A stretch of DNA of 64,000 nucleotides. Origin: Amphritea opalescens (GTDB taxonomy: Bacteria > Pseudomonadota > Gammaproteobacteria > Pseudomonadales > Balneatricaceae). The translations under genes were made by a program, and so were the position numbers. Shown here piece after piece: positions 17,036 to 27,767 of the stretch. The notes below the pieces were generated by a model. That model worked only from the letters and a program-made list of their open reading frames with translations, had not been told where the DNA came from and made no database searches. The stretch spans positions 1-64,000 of the forward strand of contig NZ_RQXW01000006.1 in assembly GCF_003957515.1 (NCBI RefSeq), read 5' to 3'. Position 1 is the stretch's first letter, and each line of letters opens with the position of its first letter.

Positions 17036-17899
17036 TTAGAACCAGAACTTCACACCGACGACATAACGGGCATCACGAACGGAGTTGTCCGCGGCCCGAG
17101 CGATATCAGCAGTTTCACCAAACTTACTTGTCCATTCGACACCTATATAAGGTGCAAATTGACGAGTAATTTCATAACGTAACCGCAGCCCTAAAGCGGT
17201 ATCAGTAAGACCACTGCCTAACCCGTTTTCGATATCATCCTGCCCATAAAAACTCATCTCAGCGCGTGGTTGTAGAATCCACTGCTGACTCAGTAATAGC
17301 TCATATTCCGCCTCAAGTGAAAGAGCAGTGCGCCCACTCTCGCCAAGATAGGCGGTCATGTCCAATTCAAACCAGTATGGCGCTAGGCCTTGTAGTCCAA
17401 CAGCAAGCCATTGTCGATCAATACCTTCATCGTACTGATCAAGCCGTATTCCAAGTTGTGTATCAAAATATGCATTGTACGCATGGCTCCATAAAATATC
17501 TGTCTGGCTTTCTTCCAGACGGCCATTGGCAATATCACCTTCCAATTTGATCGTCAGGCGATCATAGGTTGTTCCATACCAACCCAGAAGATCAAATACG
17601 CCGGATTCACTCTCGTCGTTATACTCAATCCTGTCTCCCTGAATCGCCCAGAATTTATGCTCGTCAGCCAATTTAAGCTGGCGTGGCCCTGCCAATGCAT
17701 AGGGGCCTTTTTCTAGAGTATAGCCATCCGAGTAGGCATGTGGGTCGCGAGCATTGGCCGGCGCTTCACCGCCCTGCGCTTTTGCCTCAGTTTGTGTATC
17801 AGCACTGGCAGCAGATGCCAGTATTGGGCTCGCACTCATTGCTATAGTGGTAATGATCGCCAGCGGTTTTAACATCTCAATAAAATTAATTGATTTCAT
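17036..17899 (-). CDS. copB: Copper resistance outer-membrane protein CopB
   Basis: About 287 residues. A signal peptide (start [16 protein letters not shown]) is followed by a CopB/PcoB beta-barrel: [39 protein letters not shown], and a C-terminal WF as in outer-membrane proteins. The ATG at 17899 overlaps the copA stop (ATGA) and has AGGTGG upstream, so I prefer it to the longer reading. The Met-rich N-terminal stretch found in many CopB proteins is absent here; the Met/His load sits in CopA and in the small protein downstream. Confidence 0.9.
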   Translation of the reverse strand: MKSINFIEMLKPLAIITTIAMSASPILASAASADTQTEAKAQGGEAPANARDPHAYSDGYTLEKGPYALAGPRQLKLADEHKFWAIQGDRIEYNDESESGVFDLLGWYGTTYDRLTIKLEGDIANGRLEESQTDILWSHAYNAYFDTQLGIRLDQYDEGIDRQWLAVGLQGLAPYWFELDMTAYLGESGRTALSLEAEYELLLSQQWILQPRAEMSFYGQDDIENGLGSGLTDTALGLRLRYEITRQFAPYIGVEWTSKFGETADIARAADNSVRDARYVVGVKFWF

Positions 17900-19872
17900 G
17901 ACACAACCACCTCGCGGAACATACCCGCATCCATATGAAAAAGAAGATGGCAATGCCACGCCCAGCGACCAAAGTCATGTGGTGTTGTCAAAAAGCTAAC
18001 ACGCTGTGCGGGTTGTACCGAAATAGTATGACGACGCACTAATAAATCACCCTCTTCAGATTCAATATCGCTCCACATACCATGTAAATGCATCGGATGG
18101 GTCATCATCGTGTCATTCTGTAAAATTACCCGTACTCGCTCACCATGATGCAGCGATATAGGCGTACTCTGACCAAACTCTAATCCATCAATAGACCAGC
18201 TATACCGCTCCATATTTCCGGTCAAATGCAGTTCGATCTCGCGTGTTGGTGCACGATCATCATCCAACACGCCCGTCGCGGAACGCAGGTCCGACAGTGT
18301 TAATACTCGACGGCCGTTGTTACGCAGTCCAATACCCGGATCATCCAGATTAGTACGCGGTGTATCCACTCGCATATCGACAGACGGCCCATATTCAGTA
18401 CTGGCATGTCGGACCGTTTGTGAAGGCTTAGCCAAAGAATTCGAACGATTGCCATGTCCCATCGTACTGTGATCCATGCCTTTCATGGCACTATGGTCCA
18501 TGCCTTTCATGGCACTATGATCCATGCCTTTCATGGCACTATGATCCATGCCTTTCATGGCACTATGATCCATGCCTTTCATGGCACTGTGATCCATGTC
18601 TTTCATGGCACTGTGGTCCATGCCTTTCATGGCACTATGATCCATGTCTTTCATGGCACTATGATCCATGCCTTTCATCGTACTGTGGTCCATACCTTTC
18701 ATGTCATGCCCCATCGCACTGTGATCCATGGCTCCCATCATGTCGGTCATGTCGAGCCATTCAACGGGGTCAAGCTCCGGCACCGCCGCCACGATTCCCG
18801 GACGCACAGATAAGGTACCGCGTGCGTAACCTGTTCGGTCCATGCTTTGTGCAAAAATACAGTATGCATCCTCTTCAGGTTCGACAATTACATCATAGGT
18901 TTCACCGGGACCAAATCGAAACTCATCTACGCTTACCGGTTTAACACTCTGACCATCGGCCTGTACAATATTGAGACTCAAGCCTGGAATGCGAACATCA
19001 TAGAAGCTATTACTGGAGCCGTTGATGAAGCGCAGACGCACCTGTTCACCTCTATTGAAAAGCCCGTTCCAGTTACCGGCAGGCGTCATACCGTTCATCA
19101 AATAGGTAAAGGTTGCTGCTGAAAGATCCGCTAAATCCGTAGGGCTCATCCGCATCTGATTCCACATCTTGCGCTTTTCAAGCGCACCGGTGGTTCCAAG
19201 CGTTGATGCATCTTTTAAAAAGTCACCGACTACTGGCTGATTGAAGTTATAAAAATCACTTTGCACCTTCAATTTGGCAAACACAGACATCGGGTCTTCA
19301 TCGGTCCAGTCTGATAGCAGTATCACATGATCTTGACCTGCTTTAATTGATTCGTCTTGACGTGGCTCAACAATGATTGCTCCATACATACCGGTCATTT
19401 CCTGAAAGCCGCTATGCGAGTGATACCAGTAGGTACCGCTTTGCTTCAATGTGAAACGGTAAACGAAGGTCTCTTGCGGCGCTATACCACGAAAACTGAT
19501 ACCTGGCACGCCATCCATCTCGTAAGGAAGAATAATTCCATGCCAATGAATTGAGGTAGGAACCATCAATCGGTTAGTAACACGAATAGTCACCTCGTCA
19601 CCTTCACGTAAACGAAGTGTCGGGGCCGGAATGGAACCATTAATAGTAGTAGCCGTGCGTGTAACACCCGTAAAATTTACAGGGGTTTCTGCTATCACTA
19701 AATTTATTTCCTGGCCGCTTAGTACAGGAGCTGATCCCAAGCGAGTATCATTAGTGTTAGCATAGAGCAGCTTTGGCATCGCTGATAAGATACCGCCCGC
19801 TGCGAGGCCTTTTACAAAAAGCCTTCTAGAAAAACGCTGGCGGGACATAAACGCAGATTCGTCTTGTTTCAT
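17896..19872 (-). CDS. copA: Multicopper oxidase CopA, Tat-exported
   Basis: A 658-residue CopA/PcoA-type oxidase. [12 protein letters not shown] is a twin-arginine signal. Copper ligands are visible in four motifs: [24 protein letters not shown] and [13 protein letters not shown] (type 1 Cys). Between the second and third cupredoxin domains lies a Met/His/Asp repeat of ten 8-residue units. It oxidises Cu(I) in the periplasm. copB follows with a 4-bp overlap; the copRS regulator pair is divergent. Confidence 0.95.
   Translation of the reverse strand: MKQDESAFMSRQRFSRRLFVKGLAAGGILSAMPKLLYANTNDTRLGSAPVLSGQEINLVIAETPVNFTGVTRTATTINGSIPAPTLRLREGDEVTIRVTNRLMVPTSIHWHGIILPYEMDGVPGISFRGIAPQETFVYRFTLKQSGTYWYHSHSGFQEMTGMYGAIIVEPRQDESIKAGQDHVILLSDWTDEDPMSVFAKLKVQSDFYNFNQPVVGDFLKDASTLGTTGALEKRKMWNQMRMSPTDLADLSAATFTYLMNGMTPAGNWNGLFNRGEQVRLRFINGSSNSFYDVRIPGLSLNIVQADGQSVKPVSVDEFRFGPGETYDVIVEPEEDAYCIFAQSMDRTGYARGTLSVRPGIVAAVPELDPVEWLDMTDMMGAMDHSAMGHDMKGMDHSTMKGMDHSAMKDMDHSAMKGMDHSAMKDMDHSAMKGMDHSAMKGMDHSAMKGMDHSAMKGMDHSAMKGMDHSTMGHGNRSNSLAKPSQTVRHASTEYGPSVDMRVDTPRTNLDDPGIGLRNNGRRVLTLSDLRSATGVLDDDRAPTREIELHLTGNMERYSWSIDGLEFGQSTPISLHHGERVRVILQNDTMMTHPMHLHGMWSDIESEEGDLLVRRHTISVQPAQRVSFLTTPHDFGRWAWHCHLLFHMDAGMFREVVVS
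18463..18702 (-). repeat. Ten tandem 24-bp units encoding Met/His copper-binding octapeptides
   Basis: Ten exact-length units encode MKGMDHSA or variants ([16 protein letters not shown]). DNA identity between units is high, so the array can expand and contract. Degenerate units ([17 protein letters not shown]) flank it. It probably binds Cu(I)/Cu(II) to feed the oxidase. Confidence 0.9.
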
Positions 19873-19980
19873 CTTATCGAGTGCTCCGTAGTAGCCGCCT
19901 ATTATGTAGATAATGGGTGGCCGCTATGTTTTATAAATACTAATTTTTAATTTCATTACTCTACCTCACCCCAACTAACG

Positions 19981-20028
19981 GCAGCATTACCCAAAGATGA
20001 CAAAGCTGTAATCTTTGGGTAATGCTGC
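19981..20028. promoter_or_regulatory. Perfect 18-bp inverted repeat with nested CopR-type box
   Basis: GCAGCATTACCCAAAGAT at 19981-19998 is exactly complemented by 20011-20028, with 12 bp between. At its centre (19997-20012) is ATGACAAAGCTGTAAT, a near-palindrome like CusR/CopR boxes. It lies 109 bp from the copA start and 53 bp from copR, so it can serve both promoters. Confidence 0.75.
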
Positions 20029-20080
20029 TGTGAGTATGCATCCGTTACACTAATGACTATATTAAGACAGGAGCAAAGCC

Positions 20081-20773
20081 GTGAAACTTTTAGTGGTAGA
20101 AGACGAAACTAAAACCGGTGATTATCTGCACCAAGGGCTGACAGAAGCAGGGTTCCTGATCACATTGGCGCGAAATGGTCTCGATGGATATCATCTCGCT
20201 ATGACGGAGCGATTTGATATCATCATTCTCGACGTGATGCTGCCTGATGTTGACGGATGGCGAATTCTTAAGTCGTTTCGCGAAGCGGGACATCAAACAC
20301 CAGTCTTATTCCTCACTGCTCGCGATAGCGTTGATGATCGCGTTAAAGGATTAGAGCTCGGCGCTGATGACTATCTCGTCAAACCTTTTGCCTTTCCTGA
20401 GCTGCTAGCCAGGGTTCGTACCTTATTGCGTCGTGGCGCCACATCTAGCGCAACAATCGAACTAACCATCGCCGATCTTATACTCGACTTACCTCGTCGC
20501 CGAGCTACGCGTTCCGGTAAAAAAATACCACTAAGTCAGAAAGAGTTTGCGTTGCTGGAATTATTAGTACGCCGCCAGAGTGAAGTATTGCCCCGTACTA
20601 TCATTGCTTCAGAAGTATGGGACATGAATTTTGATAGCGATACGAATGTAATCGATGTGGCAATTCGCAGGTTGCGAGCAAAGGTCGATGATGATTTTGA
20701 ACTCAAACTTATTCACACAGTTCGTGGTATGGGCTACAAACTTGATGTAGAGGATGATGATGCTTGTACGTAA
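20081..20773 (+). CDS. copR: Copper-responsive response regulator CopR
   Basis: A 230-residue OmpR-type regulator: VVEDE acidic pocket, phospho-acceptor Asp51 in [16 protein letters not shown] at the switch Lys, and a winged-helix C-terminus ([32 protein letters not shown]). The start is GTG with AGGAG. It is divergent from copA and overlaps copS by 14 bp. The CusR/CopR/PcoR subgroup responds to periplasmic copper. Confidence 0.9.
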   Translation: MKLLVVEDETKTGDYLHQGLTEAGFLITLARNGLDGYHLAMTERFDIIILDVMLPDVDGWRILKSFREAGHQTPVLFLTARDSVDDRVKGLELGADDYLVKPFAFPELLARVRTLLRRGATSSATIELTIADLILDLPRRRATRSGKKIPLSQKEFALLELLVRRQSEVLPRTIIASEVWDMNFDSDTNVIDVAIRRLRAKVDDDFELKLIHTVRGMGYKLDVEDDDACT

Positions 20774-22148
20774 AATTCGCCTGAGATCACTTACTCTACG
20801 AGTACTGCTATTTGCCAGCATCGCCATAGGATTAGGTCTTTTCCTTACCGCTTCGCTGGTCATATCATCGGTCAATCACCATTTTCTTGAACAAGATGCG
20901 GCTGAGCTAGAAGTCATTACTCAATCAATAGAAACGGTTCTAAAGCAATCGAACGATGCAATCCAGTTAGAAAAGGCGTTATCCCAGGCGGTTTCAGGTC
21001 ATCATAGTGTCTATTATCAAGTGAGGAGTCGCCAAATACCTCTGCTATTTCGCTCCAATAACACAGATTTCACTCAAACAACTGAATCTTTTCAACCAAG
21101 CCAAAATATCGATACTGATAATTTGCGCACTTGGAAAAGTGATGGAGTAACTTACCGTGGTGCCATCATCACGATATCTGAAAACGGCATTTCTTTTCGC
21201 GTTACCGCAGCCGTGGATATGGGGTTTCATTTGAAGTTTCTCAATGAATTCCGTGAGACTTTATGGTTCATCATGCTCGGAACCAGCATAGCGACTGTAC
21301 TCATTACCTGGTTAGGTATTAGACAGGGACTTTTACCACTTCGTGGTTTAAGTAACAGCATGCGTGAAATTGAAACTAACCACCTCAATGTACGTATCGA
21401 CTTGGTAACTGTGCCCATTGAATTACAGGAGCTAACACAGTCCTTCAATTATATGATTGGCCGACTGGAAGAAGGATTTGAGCGCCTATCACACTTTTCA
21501 TCAGATATTGCCCACGAATTACGAACCCCACTTACCAACCTGATCACTCAAACTCAAGTAACACTTAGTAAAACTAGAGAACCAGACACCTACAAAGAGC
21601 TTATCTATTCCAACTTAGAGGAGCTTGAGCGTTTAACCAAAATGGTCGGGGATATGCTGTGGTTAGCTAAATGTGATAATGATCTAGTCAAGCCTGTAAT
21701 GGAACAATTAGACTTAAAAGAAGAGATTGTTGTGCTATTAGATTTTTTCGAAGTACTGGCAGAAGAAAAGAAAATTTCACTGATCGTAGAAGGGCAAAAA
21801 ACCAACATAATGGGAGATCGGTCGTTATTAAGACGCGCCTTTTCTAACCTCCTGTCCAATGCTATTAGGCACACCCCTCAGGGTAAAAATATTCTCGTCA
21901 GGCTTGAAACTACTAATAATATAGCGAGTATTTCTATAATAAACCCGAGCAGTGATGATATTCCTTCAGAACATTTATCTAGGTTATTCGATCGATTTTA
22001 CCGGGTAGACCCTTCTCGCCAACAACAGAGCGAAGGAGTAGGACTTGGGTTGGCGATTACTAAATCTATTATTGAATCGCACGGAGGTAATATTATTGCT
22101 CGCTCTAATAGCAATACAGTCATTTTATGTGCTTCATTACCGATGTGA
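20760..22148 (+). CDS. copS: Copper sensor histidine kinase CopS
   Basis: A 462-residue heavy-metal-type sensor: TM helix ([21 protein letters not shown]), a periplasmic loop, second TM ([18 protein letters not shown]), HAMP, H-box [16 protein letters not shown] with the phosphorylated His, N-box [11 protein letters not shown] and G-box [11 protein letters not shown]. Three ATGs are in a row; I take the third (20760), six bases from GAGG. It is coupled to copR by the overlap. The loop is where Cu ions are sensed in CusS/CopS. Confidence 0.9.
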   Translation: MLVRKIRLRSLTLRVLLFASIAIGLGLFLTASLVISSVNHHFLEQDAAELEVITQSIETVLKQSNDAIQLEKALSQAVSGHHSVYYQVRSRQIPLLFRSNNTDFTQTTESFQPSQNIDTDNLRTWKSDGVTYRGAIITISENGISFRVTAAVDMGFHLKFLNEFRETLWFIMLGTSIATVLITWLGIRQGLLPLRGLSNSMREIETNHLNVRIDLVTVPIELQELTQSFNYMIGRLEEGFERLSHFSSDIAHELRTPLTNLITQTQVTLSKTREPDTYKELIYSNLEELERLTKMVGDMLWLAKCDNDLVKPVMEQLDLKEEIVVLLDFFEVLAEEKKISLIVEGQKTNIMGDRSLLRRAFSNLLSNAIRHTPQGKNILVRLETTNNIASISIINPSSDDIPSEHLSRLFDRFYRVDPSRQQQSEGVGLGLAITKSIIESHGGNIIARSNSNTVILCASLPM

Positions 22149-22223
22149 GTAAACCCAGTCTGGATGCAAGATATACGTATATGAAATACCCAACTGCTGC
22201 TGGGCAAACTATCCAGCTCATCT

Positions 22224-22541
22224 GGGCTCCCACATAGAGCGCGACTACTTTAGTGTTAAACGAAAAAAGCCGCCTAGCTAGGCAGCCTTTCAACTTCCAG
22301 CTTGAAGTCACCATTATCCTCTCTCATGCAACGGCGATATGCTAAATCTTGCCAGATTTATTATTTATGGTATATTATTAGTAATTGTTAATATTTATAT
22401 ATCAGACCTGTTTTGTTCTAATGCTTCTTACTTAAGAAGATCTCATCTTAAGCCTACATTTTTAAAAACCTTAATGTTTAAGCTCTTCCTAAGTCATTGA
22501 AAAGTAATACCGGAAGATCTCATCGTAAATTGAAATCATCA
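22224..22541. repeat. 318-bp intergenic repeat, copy 1
   Basis: It runs from GGGCTCCCACATAGAGCG through a terminator-like hairpin (AAGCCGCCTAGCTAGGC) and an AT-rich tract to ATTGAAATCATCA, and is almost identical to 37907-38255. It contains no ORF. The next bases are an IS3 relic, so one breakpoint of the repeat coincides with an IS end. Confidence 0.9.
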
Positions 22542-22542
22542 A

Positions 22543-22726
22543 AATGAGGCTGAGCTCATTCCGTGTTCACGACAGAGTTCGGGTACTGGCGTACCCGCTT
22601 CGGTTTGCTTTAGGATCGCCATGATTTAGCTATCGGTATAACGTGACTTTTTCATGCAGAACCTCCTGCGTATGGATTACGAGAAAATTTTACTTTTGAG
22701 CACTATTATTTTTCGGGGGGATTACC
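22543..22726 (-). mobile_element. IS3-family end with orfA N-terminus (second relic)
   Basis: Leftwards from the ATG at 22655 the frame reads MKKSRYTDS, a stop where relic 1 has Gln, then IMAILKQTEAGTPVPELCRE and HGMSSASF. The element end GGGGGGATTACC finishes at 22726. It is the same element as at 6842-6988 but keeps about 12 more codons. It cannot encode OrfA. Confidence 0.85.
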
Positions 22727-22801
22727 ATCATCTTCAGAGGTCTGTTCAACAGCGGTTCTTAGCAGACGAACTAGCGCTGTATCCATTCTGAGTTGATTAC
22801 C

Positions 22802-23914
22802 TTAATTTAAGCTTCTTCTGAAATTCTCTCTAATTTGAATGGGTGACGAACCGAAATAATCTTTGAAACAATTGCTGAAATGACTTGAAGTAACAAAACC
22901 ACAGGCCAATGCAATATTGGTAATGCTTTCACTGCTTTGTAATAATAAGCGACGGGCGTACGTGATACGTAGCTCTAAGTAATAACGAGAGGGCGATGTA
23001 TTCAGATGGGTTCGAACAAGCCTTTCTATCTGTCGTCTTGAAATTCCGAGACAGTCTGCCAGTTCATCAATACTCAAGGGGTCTTCAATATTTGCCTTCA
23101 TGAGTTGAATAATATGTCGAAGATTATCCGGCATGACGGGATAAGTCATACCCGTAAGCTGATTAACGCAGTTATCTTCTGCCTGATCACAACTGAGAAT
23201 ATCTCTGACAGCCCGCATAATTTCCCTCCCCTGTAGTTGTTTAATCAGTTGTAACATCATCGTTAGGGCGCTAGCTGGACCTGCACTAGTAACAATTTTG
23301 GATTCTGTCTCTAGAGTATTTTCAGTGACTGCAACTTTCTGAAAGCGTTCTCGCATAAAGGCATGATTATCTGGATGAAGTGCACATCGGGCATCATCCA
23401 TCAGCCCAGCATAAGCGAATGAAATAGCGCCATTCCAGATACCAGCAAACATCGTTTTACTCTTTGCCGCCGCTTTCAATACGCTACTAAGAAGTTTATT
23501 TTCTGATGTTGAACACCGGTAGCCGCCACAAACAATAATCAGATGGAATTCATTTAGAAACGGTTTTTGTAGTACGGCTAAACACCCATCAGTTGAAATT
23601 TCGATACCTAAATCACTTTTAACTTTTTCAGATTGAATACCGTAGGTAGAAACATCAAATAAGCGATCACTGTGTACAAGATTCGCTGTAACCAAAGTAT
23701 CCACAGCAGCAGCATAAGACATGAGAGAAAAATTTTCTGGCAGAATAAAAACGACCCGTTTTATTGCTAATGCCACGTTTGATCCGGGCAAAAAAGCCTT
23801 GTTTGTTTTTTGCAAAAAATGACTAAAATGCTTCTTACTTTCCTGCGACGCTGGTTTGATATGATTTTGTAAAACGCTTCGTGCGCCATCGGTATAATCA
23901 ATATTTTTTTGCAT
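22802..23914 (-). CDS. GlxA-type AraC regulator (DJ-1/PfpI-like sensor plus AraC HTH)
   Basis: About 370 residues. The N-terminal two-thirds is a class I glutamine-amidotransferase-like fold (VVFILPENFSLMSYAAAVDTL, LIIVCGGYR, GIWNGAISFAYAGLMDD); the C-terminus is an AraC DNA-binding domain (LADCLGISRRQIERLVRTHL, then ACGFVTSSHFSNCFKDYFG). I start at the ATG behind AGGAG (23914). This architecture includes GbdR, CdhR and SouR, which respond to betaine, carnitine and sarcosine. Next to creatinine genes, a sarcosine- or creatine-type ligand is plausible (inference). Confidence 0.85.
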   Translation of the reverse strand: MQKNIDYTDGARSVLQNHIKPASQESKKHFSHFLQKTNKAFLPGSNVALAIKRVVFILPENFSLMSYAAAVDTLVTANLVHSDRLFDVSTYGIQSEKVKSDLGIEISTDGCLAVLQKPFLNEFHLIIVCGGYRCSTSENKLLSSVLKAAAKSKTMFAGIWNGAISFAYAGLMDDARCALHPDNHAFMRERFQKVAVTENTLETESKIVTSAGPASALTMMLQLIKQLQGREIMRAVRDILSCDQAEDNCVNQLTGMTYPVMPDNLRHIIQLMKANIEDPLSIDELADCLGISRRQIERLVRTHLNTSPSRYYLELRITYARRLLLQSSESITNIALACGFVTSSHFSNCFKDYFGSSPIQIRENFRRSLN

Positions 23915-24129
23915 TATTATTCTCCTGATCAAAACCAGTTAGATTGTGTATCGTCTAGATACCGATAGTGAAAAAGATGAAGCGCCACTATCACTCACAG
24001 AAGATAAATATTAGAAAGACCGTCATCATTAGTCTAGCCAATAGTTTTAATAGCATCATTTGCATTACTTATGACTTGAAGGTATGTTTAGATACGCCAC
24101 AAACAACAATAAAACGATGGTCTACTGTC

Positions 24130-25050
24130 ATGAAAAACCTTCCCATGGATTTACTACGCACTTTTACTACTATCAATGACCATGGAGGTTTCACTCAGGC
24201 TGGTGAGCTATTAGGCCGTTCACAACCAGCCATCAGCTTGCAAGTGAAACGACTGGAAGAATTGTTGGATACTCAGCTCTTTAACCGGGTAGGTGGTTTA
24301 AAACTCACAGAAGATGGACACTTGCTATATAGCTCTGCCCGTAAAATTCTTGATATGAATGATGCTATTGTTTCACAACTATCAAGCCCCTCAGTTAGTG
24401 GTATTGTTCGACTAGGCACACCCAATGATTTTGAAGCGTCATTCATACCCGTCTTACTATCACAGTTTTGTAAAGCTCACCCTGATGTAACCCTCGACGT
24501 CACATCTGATATCAGCGTAAACCTACGTGAAAGCTATAAAAAAGGCTCTTATGATATAGTGATGTCGATGGATGAATATCAGGGTCACCAATTTGCTGAA
24601 AGTGATTATATTGTCGAGGATCTATCCTGGATTGCCGACCCCAGTTTTAATCTAAATAAGGGTCAGCCAATACCCTTAGTGCTGTATCCTGAAGGCTGCC
24701 TTTACCGTAAACATATAACACAGGCGTTAAACAAAGCGGGTATTCCTTGGCGAGTGCTCTATTGTTCGTCAAGCCTATTAGGTATTCAATCAGCAATCAA
24801 AGCAGGATTAGGTATCAGTGCTCTGGTTCTCAACACCATCCCTGAAATTTTTCAGACTGAACAGACCAATAATCACCTCCCAGAATTAGAAAAAGTGACG
24901 ATAGGTTTTAATTACGACTCCAATAGCCTATCCCCAGCAGCAACACTGCTACTCGACTTTTTGAGACGCGGACTAAAGCATAGTACGGATTACCCGTCAT
25001 CACTTCAGATATCCTCTGCTACAAATAATAGTTTCCTTTCTTCCCGCTAA
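24130..25050 (+). CDS. LysR-family regulator
   Basis: About 306 residues: MDLLRTFTTINDHGGFTQAGELLGRSQPAISLQVKRLEELL is a normal LysR winged helix, followed by a PBP2-type effector domain. The start at 24130 places the conserved MDLLRTF at the N-terminus; the open frame extends 54 codons further upstream without homology. Its 3' end overlaps the convergent MFS gene by 51 bp, which is unusual and implies transcriptional interference or later drift of one end. Confidence 0.8.
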   Translation: MKNLPMDLLRTFTTINDHGGFTQAGELLGRSQPAISLQVKRLEELLDTQLFNRVGGLKLTEDGHLLYSSARKILDMNDAIVSQLSSPSVSGIVRLGTPNDFEASFIPVLLSQFCKAHPDVTLDVTSDISVNLRESYKKGSYDIVMSMDEYQGHQFAESDYIVEDLSWIADPSFNLNKGQPIPLVLYPEGCLYRKHITQALNKAGIPWRVLYCSSSLLGIQSAIKAGLGISALVLNTIPEIFQTEQTNNHLPELEKVTIGFNYDSNSLSPAATLLLDFLRRGLKHSTDYPSSLQISSATNNSFLSSR

Positions 25051-26259
25051 TATCCTCGTTACTGGCTGATCTGCTTTTCCGTTACGACGGCTGAAACCAT
25101 AAATCAGCGTAGCTGACAGCAGCATTACCGCTAACATGATAAACAGTAATCGATATTGCTCTGCTGACATCAGTTCCGCTCGACCAGCCCGATCCAATAA
25201 CAAACCACTCACCGCTTGTACCAATGCAACCCCAGCAATACTCACCGCCGTCAGTACTGCCATGCCTCGCCCCATATACTGAGGCAACAAGAAAGTACGT
25301 GAATGAGACATCAATAATGGATAATTAAAACCAAATAAACCAAGAAGCACAAAAGAGCACATCGCCAACCAGACACTGGTCTCGGGATAAATAGACAAGG
25401 AGATTAAAGGCAAAACGGCTAGTAAAGCACTAACCATCACCACCGCTTTTGTATTCTTAAAACGACGATCGAACCACCCCAGCATAAAGGTTCCCAAAGC
25501 CATAGCGAGAGACATGGCCATCAATACTTTACCTCGTTCCGCTGCTCCTGAGTGGTAAAGATCAGCCAGGTAAGGACCACTCCAAACACCCCGAATCGTC
25601 ATGAGTACGGCATAACTAAACAAAAACATGGGGAACAACAACCACAGCTCCTTGATCCGAAGAATGCTGAACATGCCTGTTATCATCGTTAAAGGTGATT
25701 CAAAATTATGCGTAGGTTTATCACTACTCAGACGATAACAGCACAGCAGGGCCACTAATGCCGTTAGCATGGCAATCAATCGCATCGAATCTCGCCAGCC
25801 AATAGTTTCGGCCAGCATAGCGAGAGGCATAGTGCCCAGCAAATCACCAATACTGCCGATGGTGATCACCAGCGCAGCAATATATCCAAACCGTGAAGCT
25901 TCAAAACAACGCCCGATAAACAGCATTGCTCCGGTAAATACAGGAGCACAACCCAGCCCTATTAACAGTTGGCCCAGTAATGCCCAATAATAACTTTCGG
26001 TAAAGCTCAGTAAGAGGGCCCCCGATACTGCAAACCACAAACAAGACGCAATCGTTACACGCCCTCCGAAGCGGTCCAACGCAATACCGCAGGGAATTTG
26101 GGCGACAGCAAAGCTAATAAAAAAAGCTGATGACAGTAATCCTAATTGGCTTTCATTCAGCAATAACTCAGTCGACAACTCTGGAGCAATCACTGCCAAC
26201 ATTCCTCGATAGAATAAACTGATAGAGTAAGCCGCACAGAGTACTGCCAGTTCAATCAT
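25000..26259 (-). CDS. MFS transporter
   Basis: About 419 residues and 12 predicted helices. LDRFGGRVTIASCLWF carries the MFS loop 2-3 signature, and the N-terminus (AAYSISLFYRGMLAVIAPEL) is typical of the NarK/glucarate-like anion-cation subgroup. The ATG at 26259 follows AAGGAG within the end of the ACT-domain gene. It is the last gene of the creatinine-side run; substrate not predictable, although a carboxylate or amino acid would fit. Confidence 0.8.
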   Translation of the reverse strand: MIELAVLCAAYSISLFYRGMLAVIAPELSTELLLNESQLGLLSSAFFISFAVAQIPCGIALDRFGGRVTIASCLWFAVSGALLLSFTESYYWALLGQLLIGLGCAPVFTGAMLFIGRCFEASRFGYIAALVITIGSIGDLLGTMPLAMLAETIGWRDSMRLIAMLTALVALLCCYRLSSDKPTHNFESPLTMITGMFSILRIKELWLLFPMFLFSYAVLMTIRGVWSGPYLADLYHSGAAERGKVLMAMSLAMALGTFMLGWFDRRFKNTKAVVMVSALLAVLPLISLSIYPETSVWLAMCSFVLLGLFGFNYPLLMSHSRTFLLPQYMGRGMAVLTAVSIAGVALVQAVSGLLLDRAGRAELMSAEQYRLLFIMLAVMLLSATLIYGFSRRNGKADQPVTRILAGRKETIICSRGYLK

Positions 26260-26273
26260 GTGCTGAACTCCTT

Positions 26274-26819
26274 TTAACAAGCCAAGACATTAGCTGTTTC
26301 AAAAACGTTCAGCTGAATACTTAAACTAGGAGACAATCGATACAATGCCTGTAACAAATCATCCTCAGATATCGAACGACTCAGCCTAGCCCTGATTCTC
26401 GAGTTAAACTGTGACTCACCGAGGACCGCATCACCAAGATAGTGTTGGTTTAACTGTTCAATAATCCCACCATGGGATTCCAGAATCATGCGAACATCAT
26501 GATCTATGCCAAAGCGGTATTGCCCCTGTAAATCAAGTATTAGGTACCCCCCCCTGTTAGACCGATCAGCTTCTTTTAAGCTAAGCTCATCAAAAATAAA
26601 AACCCTTAAACCTTTAAGCTCAAACTCAGCAAACATTTTCCTGATAAATACGATATGCAGCGCAGGAAAACAGATTTTATACGTCGCAAATACTCGTCCA
26701 TCGATAACTGTCTGCCGGTTGTCTAGAAAAACCCCTTCCATTAATGCTATCGTTTCACAGAATTTATATAACTGTTCGGGTCGGTCCTTCCCTGTTACCG
26801 ATATCAACCAAGTCACCAT
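26274..26819 (-). CDS. ACT-domain protein resembling GcvR
   Basis: A 181-residue protein beginning WLISVTGKDRPEQLYKFCETIALMEG, the start of a GcvR-like ACT domain (Gly-x-Asp-Arg-Pro loop), with a second, weaker ACT-like half. In enterobacteria GcvR binds glycine and restrains GcvA, the activator of the glycine-cleavage operon. Here it sits with creatininase and creatinase, whose carbon ends as glycine. A glycine sensor for this pathway is my inference. It lies 180 bp after crnA and 14 bp before the MFS start. Confidence 0.6.
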   Translation of the reverse strand: MVTWLISVTGKDRPEQLYKFCETIALMEGVFLDNRQTVIDGRVFATYKICFPALHIVFIRKMFAEFELKGLRVFIFDELSLKEADRSNRGGYLILDLQGQYRFGIDHDVRMILESHGGIIEQLNQHYLGDAVLGESQFNSRIRARLSRSISEDDLLQALYRLSPSLSIQLNVFETANVLAC

Positions 26820-26999
26820 AAGATTCCCCCGAGAAAACGAACAGATAAAGATAAATGCCGAGCGGCTCTGTCCGTATACTTGCGCCTATTATTTTAAAAA
26901 CTCCCGGAGTCGGAAGTTTTTAGTATGCCTACGACTGAATAAAATTGAGCAGTAACAGGAAGAAGGCCTCACTGCTACCACTGAAAAGAAAAATCATAA

Positions 27000-27767
27000 T
27001 TATGAAAATTGCCCTTTGATGCTCTCAGCAATTCCCTCAACGCAGACATCAAAAAGTAGCTTTCCACTCTCAACGGTTGCCTTACGTGCAGAAGATAATG
27101 TGCCACTAGCAGGAACCCAAGACGGATCTGAAGGGAATATATCATAAGGTGGAAAGGTTGCTGGCTCATGATCAACCGCCTTATCCAGATTAACCAGACC
27201 AGGATGAAGATGTAGCATCAAAGAAGTCTCTAACACTCCACCATGCTCCACATCCCAGCCGGTAAAGCCATCCGGAAATACTTTTCCAATGGTGTCCTTA
27301 TTCACATAATCCCAATATGACAACAACATCACATTAGCGTTAATACCATCATGGCGTAACCGTTCAAGGGCAAGATCTATCCCCTCAACGATGAACATCG
27401 AATTTTCATAATGACCATTCACCAGCACAAATTTCCGATTACCATGCCGAGCATAAGCAACGATAACATCACGAATCATGTCTATCAGAGTCTTTCCATC
27501 GATACAGGTCGTACCGGGAAAGAAATTACCTCCACCCGATTTCACTTGAGACTTATAGCCATATGAAATTGGATGTGCCACTAAGCCATTTTCAAGCAAC
27601 CCTGCCACCCCTTCAGAAATTGCCTCTGGGATTAACACATCAGGATTCATCGACATATGCGGTCCGTGTTGTTCAATCGCCCCGATGGGAAGTAGAATTA
27701 CAGCATCTCCACCAGCAACACGCGCCTCATAAGTTTTCCAATCAAGATCAGCGAGTCTGACCATCAT
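27000..27767 (-). CDS. crnA: Creatininase (creatinine amidohydrolase)
   Basis: A 255-residue member of the creatininase family with all metal ligand motifs: LPIGAIEQHGPHMSMNPDVL (Glu32, His34, Asp43), LVNGHYENSMFI and DVEHGGVLETSLML. The match to Pseudomonas creatininase continues to the C-terminus (PATFPPYDIFPSDP, GTLSSARKAT), which separates it from MftE and FAPy-deaminase relatives. It interconverts creatinine and creatine. It overlaps the end of the BCCT gene by one base. Confidence 0.92.
   Translation of the reverse strand: MMVRLADLDWKTYEARVAGGDAVILLPIGAIEQHGPHMSMNPDVLIPEAISEGVAGLLENGLVAHPISYGYKSQVKSGGGNFFPGTTCIDGKTLIDMIRDVIVAYARHGNRKFVLVNGHYENSMFIVEGIDLALERLRHDGINANVMLLSYWDYVNKDTIGKVFPDGFTGWDVEHGGVLETSLMLHLHPGLVNLDKAVDHEPATFPPYDIFPSDPSWVPASGTLSSARKATVESGKLLFDVCVEGIAESIKGQFS

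Noticed and set aside
18454-18813. 119-codon plus-strand ORF rich in His/Phe
   Set aside because: Antisense reading of the CopA repeat; no start signal or homology.
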